A stretch of 13,775 bases of DNA from Candidatus Sumerlaeota bacterium (GCA_021160705.1 JAGHBZ010000288.1:1-13775); one strand, 5' to 3'; shown: positions 1 to 7,996, numbered from the stretch's first letter. Notes: generated from the letters alone by a model not told the origin. A program made the numbers and translations.

Positions 1-130
1 TTGAGCACTCAAAATATTGCCTTGAGATGTCCTAATGTTGAGCAAGAACTGTGCCTCCTGTGTATGATGCAAGCAAGATTATATAATTTCGTTTTACTTG
101 TTAAGCTGGTATGAAATTTGCCCGATATAA

Positions 131-310
131 AGTATATTAGCCTCAATTTGTAATACCACGGGGCAAATAGATATAATTAATATTGCGGATTTGCGAAGTT
201 CTACTACTGGGTCTACCTTCTATCTAAATACAATTGAGCATAGGCACGAAGACGATAAAAAAACAAAAATATTGAGATACATAAAGTTAAGATGGATGCC
301 AGAATATTAA
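131..310 (+). pseudogene. Possible decayed C-terminal end of a sensor histidine kinase
   Basis: An open frame from 131 to a TAA at 308-310 encodes a segment resembling the last strands of a histidine-kinase ATPase domain: GQIDIIN (161-181) followed 16 residues later by GSTFYLN (209-229), the usual G-G-x-I ... G-[ST]-T-F pattern. The GLGL/G2 part is missing. Upstream the frame is closed by TAA at 128-130. The neighbouring frame reads Y-H-G (154-162) right up to a run of four G (160-163), as if an original H-G-G-Q motif had been split by a one-base change, and that frame also has a TAA at 151-153. The remnant overlaps the start of the following kinase gene by 19 bp. This is inference from a short similarity; chance is possible. 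Confidence 0.33.
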
Positions 311-2367
311 TTGCAATTGGTTCACGAACCCTGCGGGATAGAATATGTTCCATTCTGTCGGAGCAGGTGTACCAAATTGAGCTGGTTGAGTCCTGCGAGA
401 GTTTGCGCTCAAAACTTAAAGAACCGGGTTATTCTATTATTCTGCTCTCTCCGAAGATGCCCGATGGCACATTAACCCAGGAGTTTATCTCAGAGCTATC
501 CTCAACCACACCTCTACCTAATGCGTCTTTCATCTATTTATATGACAAAGAAGAAGACCTGCCTCCGCCTGAAACTACTCTTGTTGATAGAATATTACCC
601 TCTACTGCTGAGGCTCAAGAACTACTCTCCGCCATAAACTCATTAATTGCAAAACAGGAAGCATTATTTGAACAGCCTACTGTAACGATTCAACCTGACT
701 TTGCTCAAGCACTGGAAGAGAAGATTCCCGGCTACAAAATCATAGAGATTATTGGCAGGGGTGGAATGGCAACTGTGTACCGTGCTATCCAGAAATCGCT
801 TAATCGTCCAGTGGCAATAAAGGTTATGGAAAAGAAATTTTACGCTGAGCCGGAATTTCGAGCGAGGTTTGTCCAGGAGGCTACCTTAATGGCTCGGCTA
901 AAACATCCAAACATTGTTCAGGTATATGACCGGGGCGAGACTAATGGGTACTTTTATTTTGTGATGGAGCTGGTGGAGGGGAGAAACCTCCGCCATTATA
1001 TTAAGAGCAGTATGTTGGGCTGGGAACATTATCTCCAAATCATTAAACAGGTCGGCGACGCCCTGGCATATCTTCACCAAAATGGTGTTGTGCATCGCGA
1101 CATTAAACCCTCAAATATCCTGGTCGACAAAACCGGCTGGGTAAAATTATCTGACTTTGGTATAGCGCTCCAGACAACGGAGCAGATAAAACGTCTTACC
1201 ACTACCGGGGAGTTGCTTGGCAGTTTTTCTTATATGTCGCCCGAACAACGTTACGCCTCTGCAGAGATAGATTTTCGGTCTGATATTTATTCGTTAGGGG
1301 TTACCTTTTATGAGATGTTTACAGGCAAACTACCAGAAGGTTCTTTCCCGCCACCATCAGCGCTGAATAAATCGCTCCCGGAGGAAGTAGACGAGATAAT
1401 CCTGAAGGCGTTGAGTCCAGACCCCAAAAATCGCCCAAGCTCAGTGAGTGAATTCTGCGATGAGTTGTTGCAGGCACTGGTTGTCAGAGACAAAGCCACC
1501 AGAACCATCAGCGACGCTAAGAGACACATCGCACAAATCGTGGGCAGTACACCACTGAAAACTCTGGTGGATACTGAGACGATGGCAACGGCTACCCTAC
1601 ATACCCCACCACCCCTGAGCAAAAAAGAAAGCAGACCGTTTCCGCATAAAGTCTTATATCTTCTTATTCCATTATTAATATTGGGTTTTATTGGGATTCT
1701 TTATTTGCGAAAGAGTTCAGCGGAAAAACCTGCGCCCTCATTGTTCACGCCAGAAACAGATACACCTCCATCTACGAGTCCAGTTAGTAAACCAGACCAC
1801 CCATTTATAAAACAGGAGCTCCGCCTTGTTTCTGCAGATAAGATTGAAATTTCACTATATTCACCTGACCCATTGGAGGACACTCAAGTATTCTATCGCT
1901 GGGGTAGAAGTGCCCGATATTCCAGAGGCTCACTCACCCCGAGTCCAGTGAAAAATGCTTATAAAATAGAGCTGGCAATACCAGAGATAAACTTTCCAGT
2001 ATTGCGTCTGTATTTTTCAGGGACTTGTAGGGGGAGTGCCTGGCAACTGCCACCTAAAGAAAGTGGTAAAGAATTCTTTGTTCCTATTTTTCTACTGCGG
2101 AATAGACCTAAGCTGCGTCAAATGCTCCTGATTGAAAAAAATGGAAAACTACCTCCTTTTAAATTACTTAAAGAACATATCTTGATTGGTGACCGCAGGA
2201 CAAAGTTAGTGCATAAACCTTTCTGTCCAGAGGTAAAACAAATACCTCCAGAGGAGCGGGAGATATTCTTGACATTTAAGTCAGCCGCTATGAAAGGTTA
2301 TCGTAAAGACCCCGGATGTTTCCATACCCGACCTTTACCGCTCCTGCCTCGCCGGAGAGATAAATAA
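292..2367 (+). CDS. Membrane Ser/Thr protein kinase with N-terminal pseudo-receiver and C-terminal extracytoplasmic domain
   Basis: A Hanks-type (PknB-like) Ser/Thr kinase that should phosphorylate cytoplasmic proteins in response to an outside signal. Residues 1-124 have receiver-like alternation of strands and helices, but every catalytic position looks lost: the acidic pair is replaced by A8-I9-G10, the phospho-acceptor Asp by S53 (IILLSPKMPDG), and the late Lys by Leu near L102. The kinase domain spans about 148-395: Gly loop GRGGMATV 155-162, VAIK Lys177, helix C Glu196, HRD 268-270 with K272 and N275, DFG 288-290, SPE 316-318. One transmembrane helix lies at about 453-471, then a Pro/Thr-rich linker (474-505), then about 185 residues of beta-rich sequence with three cysteines (579, 645, 676) that I do not recognise. 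ATG 292 is the first Met in frame; only a weak AAG-type ribosome site precedes it. Kinase activity is well supported; the signal and targets are unknown. Confidence 0.93.
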   Translation: MDARILIAIGSRTLRDRICSILSEQVYQIELVESCESLRSKLKEPGYSIILLSPKMPDGTLTQEFISELSSTTPLPNASFIYLYDKEEDLPPPETTLVDRILPSTAEAQELLSAINSLIAKQEALFEQPTVTIQPDFAQALEEKIPGYKIIEIIGRGGMATVYRAIQKSLNRPVAIKVMEKKFYAEPEFRARFVQEATLMARLKHPNIVQVYDRGETNGYFYFVMELVEGRNLRHYIKSSMLGWEHYLQIIKQVGDALAYLHQNGVVHRDIKPSNILVDKTGWVKLSDFGIALQTTEQIKRLTTTGELLGSFSYMSPEQRYASAEIDFRSDIYSLGVTFYEMFTGKLPEGSFPPPSALNKSLPEEVDEIILKALSPDPKNRPSSVSEFCDELLQALVVRDKATRTISDAKRHIAQIVGSTPLKTLVDTETMATATLHTPPPLSKKESRPFPHKVLYLLIPLLILGFIGILYLRKSSAEKPAPSLFTPETDTPPSTSPVSKPDHPFIKQELRLVSADKIEISLYSPDPLEDTQVFYRWGRSARYSRGSLTPSPVKNAYKIELAIPEINFPVLRLYFSGTCRGSAWQLPPKESGKEFFVPIFLLRNRPKLRQMLLIEKNGKLPPFKLLKEHILIGDRRTKLVHKPFCPEVKQIPPEEREIFLTFKSAAMKGYRKDPGCFHTRPLPLLPRRRDK

Positions 2368-2385
2368 AATTATCTCTTATTTTTC
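2356..2385 (+). terminator. Probable intrinsic terminator overlapping the kinase stop codon
   Basis: AGAGATAA (2356-2363) pairs perfectly with TTATCTCT (2370-2377) around a 6-base loop, and a T-rich tract TATTTTT follows (2378-2384). The TAA stop of the kinase (2365-2367) lies in the loop. The stem is AU-rich, which weakens the call. Confidence 0.5.
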
Positions 2386-2775
2386 GTCCTGTATCCGGCT
2401 CTTCAGCGCGAAATTATCACGTACCTTCCTCTCCCTGGTAGCACAGGACTTAGTTGTCTTCATCTTTAGTTGCGAAGGAGAGGTGTGGCACTCCTGTGCT
2501 GTTCAATGACCTGCCTGCTGATTCACGCAACTTATTTTTGTCTCATTCCGAGGGTATTCACTCAGAGAACGGTTTTAAGCACAAACAGGACATAAAAAGA
2601 GGTGTGTTGTAATTTGTGAAACGCAGGGGTAAAGGAAAACACGAACTGGCAAGAATGGAGAGGAATAGAAAAGGACGAAATTTAGATATGGAATCTTGCA
2701 AATGGACGTGAAAGCTGAAAATCAGGCTGAATCAAAATTACCCTGCCAATTCTGAAAAAAATTTTGTACCTTAAG
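2386..2775. other. Gene-free stretch with crossing inverted repeats
   Basis: No credible gene was found between the kinase terminator and the ybeY promoter. The left part holds three inverted repeats: CCTCTCC (2428-2434) with GGAGAGG (2477-2483), AGCACAGGA (2440-2448) with TCCTGTGCT (2492-2500), and AGTTGCG (2468-2474) with CGCAACT (2526-2532). The first two cross, so they could form a pseudoknot rather than nested hairpins. The right part is purine-rich on the plus strand and featureless. Confidence 0.4.
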
Positions 2776-2803
2776 TTGTCACTTTTAAAACTTTGAATAT
2801 ATA
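2776..2803 (+). promoter_or_regulatory. Sigma70-like promoter for ybeY
   Basis: TTGTCA (2776-2781), a 16-base spacer and TATATA (2798-2803) in an AT-rich stretch. Transcription would start near 2810, about 38 bases before the proposed ATG of ybeY. Confidence 0.55.
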
Positions 2804-2847
2804 AATTTGTGTTTACATTTTAAGCATTTTTAGATAAAGAGGTGATT

Positions 2848-3354
2848 ATGGACGTTAGGATAGGAATATTTTCATCAGTCGAGGAGTCGGCGATGAACAT
2901 TGACGTGCGAAATAAGTCCAAAACTAAAAGCATTACAAGCTATCGCTTAAAGAAGATTTGTAACACTACGTTGAGAACACTTGTCGAGGTGGAGAAACTG
3001 GAGAATCCAGAAATCAGTGTTCTTTTTGTTGATGATGCCGCTATGAGGTCGTTGAACTTTAAGTATCGCAATGTGGACGACACCACGGATGTGCTGGCGT
3101 TTCCGATGCGCGACGGCAGATTCCCCAACGTCGGACCTAATGTTCTCGGAGACATTGTCATTTCTATCCCCACTGCAAAACGTCAATCAGAGGAGAATGA
3201 GCACTCACTGGAAAAGGAGCTGGTGATTTTGCTGATTCATGGGTTTCTACATCTGCTTGGCTATGATGATACTACCGAGAAACTGCGAAAAAAAATGCAA
3301 ACCCGGGAAAAGGAGCTATTAACCATTTTACAGCAAAAAGGGGTAATTGGTTGA
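2848..3354 (+). CDS. ybeY: Endoribonuclease / rRNA maturation factor YbeY
   Basis: YbeY is a zinc-dependent endoribonuclease that matures the 3' end of 16S rRNA and takes part in 70S ribosome quality control. Family hallmarks are the central block running from FVDD through LNFKYRNVDDTTDVLAFP, the LGDIVIS strand, and the metal motif HGFLHLLGYDD. H131 and H135 are present but the third ligand, normally His, is D141. ATG 2848 is chosen because AAAGAGGTGAT directly precedes it; the GTG at 2842 lies within that ribosome site and is unlikely. A second in-frame ATG at 2893 also has a GAGGAG site at -7 and gives 153 residues, the usual family length, with a typical MNIDVRNKS opening, so it may be the true start. 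era follows 100 bp downstream, a widespread pairing. Family assignment is secure; the start is not. Confidence 0.93.
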   Translation: MDVRIGIFSSVEESAMNIDVRNKSKTKSITSYRLKKICNTTLRTLVEVEKLENPEISVLFVDDAAMRSLNFKYRNVDDTTDVLAFPMRDGRFPNVGPNVLGDIVISIPTAKRQSEENEHSLEKELVILLIHGFLHLLGYDDTTEKLRKKMQTREKELLTILQQKGVIG

Positions 3355-3379
3355 TTCGTCCAGACGCACTTTGTATAAT
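3351..3379 (+). promoter_or_regulatory. Sigma70-like promoter for era at the ybeY stop codon
   Basis: TTGATT (3351-3356), a 17-base spacer and a perfect TATAAT (3374-3379). The -35 box overlaps the TGA stop of ybeY. Start near 3386 leaves a leader of about 70 bases before the GTG of era, so era can be expressed separately from ybeY. Confidence 0.6.
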
Positions 3380-3454
3380 CCTGCTGTCTTAGTTATCCCA
3401 GCAAATTTAGAAATCTTATGAAAGAGACTTGTCATTCTGACTGAGGAGCGGGCA

Positions 3455-4375
3455 GTGGGATTCAAATCTGGGTTTATTGCCATACTGGGTGTACCGAACG
3501 TCGGTAAATCTACCCTGTTAAACAGACTGGTTGGCGAAAAAATAGCCATCGTCACTCCAAAACCCCAGACCACCCGCCACCACATCAAAGGGATTCTTAC
3601 CACAGAGGAATACCAACTTATTTTTGTCGATACTCCGGGGATTATAGAGGCACGCGATAAACTGAATCTTTGTCTTGTGGATACTGCTATAAGAAGCCTT
3701 GAAGGTGTTGACCTCCTTTACCATCTTATTGATATAAATATGCCAGACCCTGTTGCTGAAAGACCGCTCCTTGAGGTGCTGGCAAAACTCCCGGATAGCC
3801 TGCCCAAATTTCTGGTAGTGAACAAAATTGATGTCCTGCCAGACCAGCACGAGCCACACGCGAACATCCCGGACTTTATAGACCCGGGTGTATATGCTGA
3901 GATAGTTCATATTTCCGCACTTACCGGAAAAAATATTGATACCCTTATTGCTAAATCGCTCAAGTATATCCCGGAGGGACAGCCCTACTATGACCCGGAG
4001 CAGGTCACTGATAGAGAAGAACGTTTTCTGGTAGCGGAGATTGTACGTGAGAAAATATTTGAGTTCACTGGTGAAGAGATTCCTTACGCAGTGGCAACGG
4101 TGGTGGATGAATTCCGGGAAAATCCTGATGGCAAACACTATATTCGTGTGATTATTTATGTGGAGAAGGAATCGCAAAAACCCATAATCATTGGCAAATC
4201 CGGTGCCCTGATAAAGCAAATTGGTCAATCTGCCAGACAGGAGATTCAGGAGATGTTATCCGGACATCCAGTCTACCTTGACCTTTGGGTAAAAGTGGCT
4301 CATAACTGGCGTCGGCGTGAGTTCGACCTTCGTCGATTCGGCTATTTCCTTCCAAAAAAGAAGAAGCGTACCTGA
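3455..4375 (+). CDS. era: GTPase Era, 30S ribosome assembly factor
   Basis: Era binds GTP and the 3' end of 16S rRNA and checks late 30S assembly. The 306-residue length matches the family. The GTPase domain shows G1 GVPNVGKST (12-20), switch threonines T39/T40, G3 DTPG (59-62), G4 NKID (123-126) and G5 SA (154-155). The C-terminal KH RNA-binding domain is marked by GKSGALIKQIG (247-257), and the protein ends in a basic tail. The start is GTG 3455 with GAGGAG six bases upstream, and the protein opens a few residues before the first strand as expected. Its position next to ybeY fits a shared role in 16S rRNA maturation. No clear terminator hairpin precedes the T-run at 4386-4395. Confidence 0.97.
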   Translation: MGFKSGFIAILGVPNVGKSTLLNRLVGEKIAIVTPKPQTTRHHIKGILTTEEYQLIFVDTPGIIEARDKLNLCLVDTAIRSLEGVDLLYHLIDINMPDPVAERPLLEVLAKLPDSLPKFLVVNKIDVLPDQHEPHANIPDFIDPGVYAEIVHISALTGKNIDTLIAKSLKYIPEGQPYYDPEQVTDREERFLVAEIVREKIFEFTGEEIPYAVATVVDEFRENPDGKHYIRVIIYVEKESQKPIIIGKSGALIKQIGQSARQEIQEMLSGHPVYLDLWVKVAHNWRRREFDLRRFGYFLPKKKKRT

Positions 4376-4479
4376 ACCCTTACAAGTTTTTTTTCTGTTG
4401 CCCTATTCCTTTTATCCCATTGTATACATCCCGCCAGTTTGCCAGGCACTTAATTTTGAAGTGGAAAATCAGATGATTA

Positions 4480-5034
4480 TCACTTTTCCTTACGCTGATA
4501 ATATTCCTGACGAAGAATCGCCATAACGTAGAAATCGCAATATTCATCATTGTGATACATCGCCTGTCTGAGTAGCCCCTCTTTAACAAACCCTACGTTC
4601 TCATACACTTTGATTCCACGGGTGTTCAGGGCGCTAACGTGTAATTGAATCCGGTTTAAATTAAGAACATCAAACCCGTACGCCACCATAAGCCTGGTAG
4701 CTTCCGTGCCGTAGCCTTTGTCCCAGTTCTTTTTTTCTGGTATGATGATTGAATATATAGCGGTTCTGCTTACCAGGTCCATCCGATGAAATGCAGTGAT
4801 GCCTACTGCCTGTCCCTGCTTTTTCTCACAGATAATAAACGGTACATACTCACGCGAGTCCTTATACAGGTTGCGGATGAGTTCTGTCTGGCGTGATGCG
4901 TTAGTAGGAAAATTGGTGAAAAATGTCGGGCGAATATCCGGACTGTTCAGACAAAATGCGAGAAACTCAGCATCTTCAAGTTCTACTGGACGTAGAAAAA
5001 TCTTTTTTCCATTGATAAAGGCTCTGGTGACCAT
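4480..5034 (-). CDS. GNAT-family N-acetyltransferase, RimJ/RimL type
   Basis: A 184-residue acetyl-CoA-dependent acetyltransferase of the RimJ/RimL subgroup, which acetylates ribosomal-protein N-termini, other proteins or small amines. The opening (KKIFLRPVELEDAEFL, 10-25) is the typical first strand and helix. The acetyl-CoA loop of motif A is NWDKGYGTEA (103-112), and the late N137-x6-Y144 with ENVGF (145-149) is the usual motif B region. The gene begins 3 bp after the folP stop, and its ribosome site AAAGGG lies inside the end of folP, so the two are probably translationally coupled. The substrate cannot be read from sequence; calling it RimI, RimJ or RimL would be over-specific. Confidence 0.9.
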   Translation of the reverse strand: MVTRAFINGKKIFLRPVELEDAEFLAFCLNSPDIRPTFFTNFPTNASRQTELIRNLYKDSREYVPFIICEKKQGQAVGITAFHRMDLVSRTAIYSIIIPEKKNWDKGYGTEATRLMVAYGFDVLNLNRIQLHVSALNTRGIKVYENVGFVKEGLLRQAMYHNDEYCDFYVMAILRQEYYQRKEK

Positions 5035-5037
5035 TTC

Positions 5038-6258
5038 TTAGCCCTTTCTGTTAAACTGTGCAATTGATTCATAAATTGTGAGAGCCTGTCGGGTTGGGCT
5101 GACATCGTGGACACGCACTATATTCGCCCCGTTCATCACAGCGCTCAGAACCGCTCCAAGCCCCCCTGCCAGTCGTTCGTCTGGTGGTATTCCGCCCAGA
5201 AGTTGACCGATAAAACTTTTTCGTGATACCCCGATAAGCAGAGGACGCTGACACCGTGCACGTAGTCGACCGAGGTTCGCCAGAATCTCAAGGTTATGCT
5301 CCAGCAATTTGCCAAACCCAATGCCCGGGTCAACCACAATGCACTCTTCCTCAACGCCTGCCTGCTTTGCCTCGGAGAGCTGATGCTCAAGAAACGCTCC
5401 AATTTCTTCAACTACGTCATCGTAGTGTGGTGCGACCTGCATAGTTTGTGGTGTACCCTGCATATGCATTATTACCACACCCACACCGTGCTCTGCAATG
5501 AGTGTTTTCATACGAGCACTATGACGTAGCCCGGTTATATCATTAACTATCTCTGCACCAGCAGCAATAGCTTCACCTGCCACTTCATATTTATATGTAT
5601 CAATAGACACCGGAATATCCAGCCGTTCTTTGATTGCTCTAATCACCGGAACCACACGACGAAGCTCTTCTTGAACGGAGACGGGTTGTGCACCGGGACG
5701 ACTTGATTCGCCACCCACATCTATAATATCAGCACCTTCGTTTACCATCTCTTCGGCACGCCTGAGTGCTCTGTCTTTTGCAAAATATTTCCCGCCGTCT
5801 GAGAAAGAATCCGGCGTTACATTAAGTATACCCATAATAAGAACTCTATTCCGAAGGTCAAATCTACGGTTGCCGAATTTCCAGACCCATTGCTCTGAGG
5901 CTTTATCAATAAGAGCAAGAATCTTCTCTGCGAGTTCTTTCGCCTGTGATGAAGGATGTTCTCTTAATACGTCTACGAGATGCCGAAGCGGAGCTGTTGA
6001 ACACATCAACAACAGATTCTCTCTGCCTGTCGGAACATCGCCAGAATCCGATGAAACCACTATCTTGCCCCCTGATACGTTTATCTGCGTACTCACAGTT
6101 GTGCTCACATCTTTAGGCACGTTCTTAATGAGGAGACACTCCTGCCAGCCCTCTGCCACCAGTTCCGATTGGTTCGCTGAACCTACACCCATCCGACGCA
6201 GTATATTCAGCAACTCCTCTTTGTCTTTAGGTTGTATTTTTTTAACACTGAGACTCAT
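5038..6258 (-). CDS. folP: Dihydropteroate synthase with N-terminal extension
   Basis: Joins p-aminobenzoate to hydroxymethyl-dihydropterin diphosphate in folate synthesis; the sulfonamide target. From the ATG at 6258 the protein has 406 residues against about 280 for a bare barrel. All barrel motifs are present: NVTPDSFSDGG (146-156), GGESSRPGA (182-190), SIDTY (218-222), VND (238-240), MHMQG (264-268), DPGIGFGK (310-317), SRKSFIG (345-351) and RVHDV (382-386). The first 125 or so residues resemble the extension known in longer bacterial DHPS proteins, whose function is unclear. An upstream in-frame TTG (6297) would add 13 residues but has no ribosome site; ATG 6258 has only a weak GGA just before it. 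It is the first gene of a two-gene unit with the acetyltransferase. No other folate gene is in view. Confidence 0.95.
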   Translation of the reverse strand: MSLSVKKIQPKDKEELLNILRRMGVGSANQSELVAEGWQECLLIKNVPKDVSTTVSTQINVSGGKIVVSSDSGDVPTGRENLLLMCSTAPLRHLVDVLREHPSSQAKELAEKILALIDKASEQWVWKFGNRRFDLRNRVLIMGILNVTPDSFSDGGKYFAKDRALRRAEEMVNEGADIIDVGGESSRPGAQPVSVQEELRRVVPVIRAIKERLDIPVSIDTYKYEVAGEAIAAGAEIVNDITGLRHSARMKTLIAEHGVGVVIMHMQGTPQTMQVAPHYDDVVEEIGAFLEHQLSEAKQAGVEEECIVVDPGIGFGKLLEHNLEILANLGRLRARCQRPLLIGVSRKSFIGQLLGGIPPDERLAGGLGAVLSAVMNGANIVRVHDVSPTRQALTIYESIAQFNRKG

Positions 6259-6483
6259 TTCCAAATAGTATGTGTAACAACCCGATAGACAAATCAATAA
6301 AAAATAATCAGGTACATCTTAATTTTGAGTGTTCATAAATAAAACAGATTTTTAAAACATTTTGAAAAATAAATAATGTAAATTTCAGAATGGTTATCAG
6401 GCAAAATGATTATCAAGGAATCTGCATATCATTTCGCTATAAGGAAAAGCGATGGGAAAGAAGAGAGGTAGTCCAATTCTAAG

Positions 6484-7821
6484 CTATTGCTTTGTGGTTG
6501 CTTTGGAGGGTTTGAGTTGTTGTGGTGGAGGTAGCTGTATCCGAAAGGTTGTCCCTTTGCCCACAACAGAATCTACAGAGATTTCACCGCCAAGTTCATC
6601 AACGATATTTTTGCAGATATAAAGCCCCAGCCCCGCGGCTTCAGAGCTATCCTTGGTGCTAAAAAACGGGGTGAATAAATAACGTAAATGCTCAGGCTTG
6701 ATTCCGGGACCGGTATCTGTTATCTCCACAACGAGATTATCGTTGTTTCGTGAAGTCCTGATACGGAGTTCGCCTTTGCCTTCCATTGCCTGGTAGGCGT
6801 TAAGAATGATATTAGAGAATAGTTGAATCAATTTATAAGGATTAACGAAGATTGCGGGGAGATTATCAGCGAGTTCTTTAACGACTTTGATATGCCGTTG
6901 CTCATAGCGAACCAGGTTACAGGAGCGTTCGACCAAATCATTTAAATCCACAAATTCATTCTCTTCATTGGATGCACGGACAAAGCGTTCAATACCCAGC
7001 TCGTTTAAAATGGAAAAGAACAGCCCGACCTGCTGATTCATATTTTCAACGTTCTGTTTTATCTCTGAAGGCGACATCTCCTGTTTTCTTTCAAGGATGT
7101 CGGCGAAGGCGTGTTTAAGGTTCAGAATGGGTTTTTTTATATCGTGGAATATATTGGCGGTAAGTTGCCCGGCGAGTGCGAGTCGTTCAAGGCGCATTAA
7201 TTCCTGGTTCTTTTCGTTCAGGGCAATGGTAGTGGCAGTGATGACCTCCTCCTGCCGATACAGGCGCAGTAGCAAAACCACCAGCGACACAATCAGAAGC
7301 AATGCAAAACTCAGTATGGCGAATTTAATCCCATTGAGGAGTGCGTAATTTAGCTGCAGATAAATCGCACCATAGGGAATCCCATTTGACGTCAGGAGTA
7401 TACGACGCCAGCCTTTGCTGAGGAGTCTTTGTTTCCAGTCAGGAGTTGTTGCACTGAGGTAGAAAGGATACACGGCAACCTCATCACCGGATATTAGAAT
7501 TTTACTGACCACCATATCTTTGATGTAAATATTCTTGTTCTGTCGGGCAAGATGCTCAATCTGTGAGAATCGTATGCGGACATCATCAGGCGACTTGAGC
7601 ACCTCTTCACGACTGAACAGACCACGGGTAGTATCAATTGCGGTATTCAGGTCTTTATCGAACCGGGTCTTTAACCAGATAAGAACCGCCAGTCCAAAGA
7701 AAAGAAAAACAATATTAGCAACATAGATGGGAATATTTCGGCGTTCAGAAATCATTACAGTATATCTTTTTAACACCAACCCGAGGGGTTCATCAAGGTT
7801 TTTGCGATTGCGATGTTGCAC
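6484..7821 (-). CDS. Orphan transmembrane sensor histidine kinase
   Basis: A two-component sensor with two membrane helices (about 31-50 and 165-187) enclosing an extracytoplasmic domain of about 115 residues that I cannot assign. A short coiled linker (about 195-215) leads to the dimerisation and phosphoacceptor helix, FHDIKKPIL with H226. The ATPase domain is complete: N box N337/N341 (NIILNAYQAM), G1 DTGPG (369-373), F box TPFFSTK (384-390), G2 GLGL (397-400) and the final GGEISV ... GKGTTF (411-426). No HAMP, PAS or receiver domain is seen, and no response regulator lies in the window, so its partner is elsewhere. The start is uncertain: GTG 7821 has no ribosome site, nor does the internal ATG at 7755, which would still keep both helices. 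The gap to the upstream lpdA is 175 bp. Confidence 0.93.
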   Translation of the reverse strand: MQHRNRKNLDEPLGLVLKRYTVMISERRNIPIYVANIVFLFFGLAVLIWLKTRFDKDLNTAIDTTRGLFSREEVLKSPDDVRIRFSQIEHLARQNKNIYIKDMVVSKILISGDEVAVYPFYLSATTPDWKQRLLSKGWRRILLTSNGIPYGAIYLQLNYALLNGIKFAILSFALLLIVSLVVLLLRLYRQEEVITATTIALNEKNQELMRLERLALAGQLTANIFHDIKKPILNLKHAFADILERKQEMSPSEIKQNVENMNQQVGLFFSILNELGIERFVRASNEENEFVDLNDLVERSCNLVRYEQRHIKVVKELADNLPAIFVNPYKLIQLFSNIILNAYQAMEGKGELRIRTSRNNDNLVVEITDTGPGIKPEHLRYLFTPFFSTKDSSEAAGLGLYICKNIVDELGGEISVDSVVGKGTTFRIQLPPPQQLKPSKATTKQ

Positions 7822-7996
7822 AAGCTACAGTGGAGTGTTGCGATATTCTTAAGATTCGCCTTCACAGGCAAGCAGAAAAGAAGTGTGGGCTGGTATACAC
7901 CTGAGAGATATCTATATTCAGACACGGAGAATACTTATGGTAAGAGAGATGCTGACAGGAGACATCTTATCTTAATTATTTACATTCTTCTAAGTC

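Noticed and set aside
1..12. TTGAGCACTCAA inverted repeat at the left edge
   Set aside because: Too short, and the edge cuts off the context needed to judge it.
2616..2711. 31-codon basic reading frame starting GTG
   Set aside because: The only ribosome-like AGAGG lies too far upstream (13 bases) and the product matches nothing I know.
3518..4228. 236-codon open frame antisense to era
   Set aside because: It mirrors a conserved gene, has a low-complexity, unfamiliar product and no ribosome site; a codon-usage shadow.
4447..4463. Short hairpin CACTT/AAGTG between convergent era and acetyltransferase genes
   Set aside because: Only 5 bp and not followed by a T-run on either strand; not a credible terminator.
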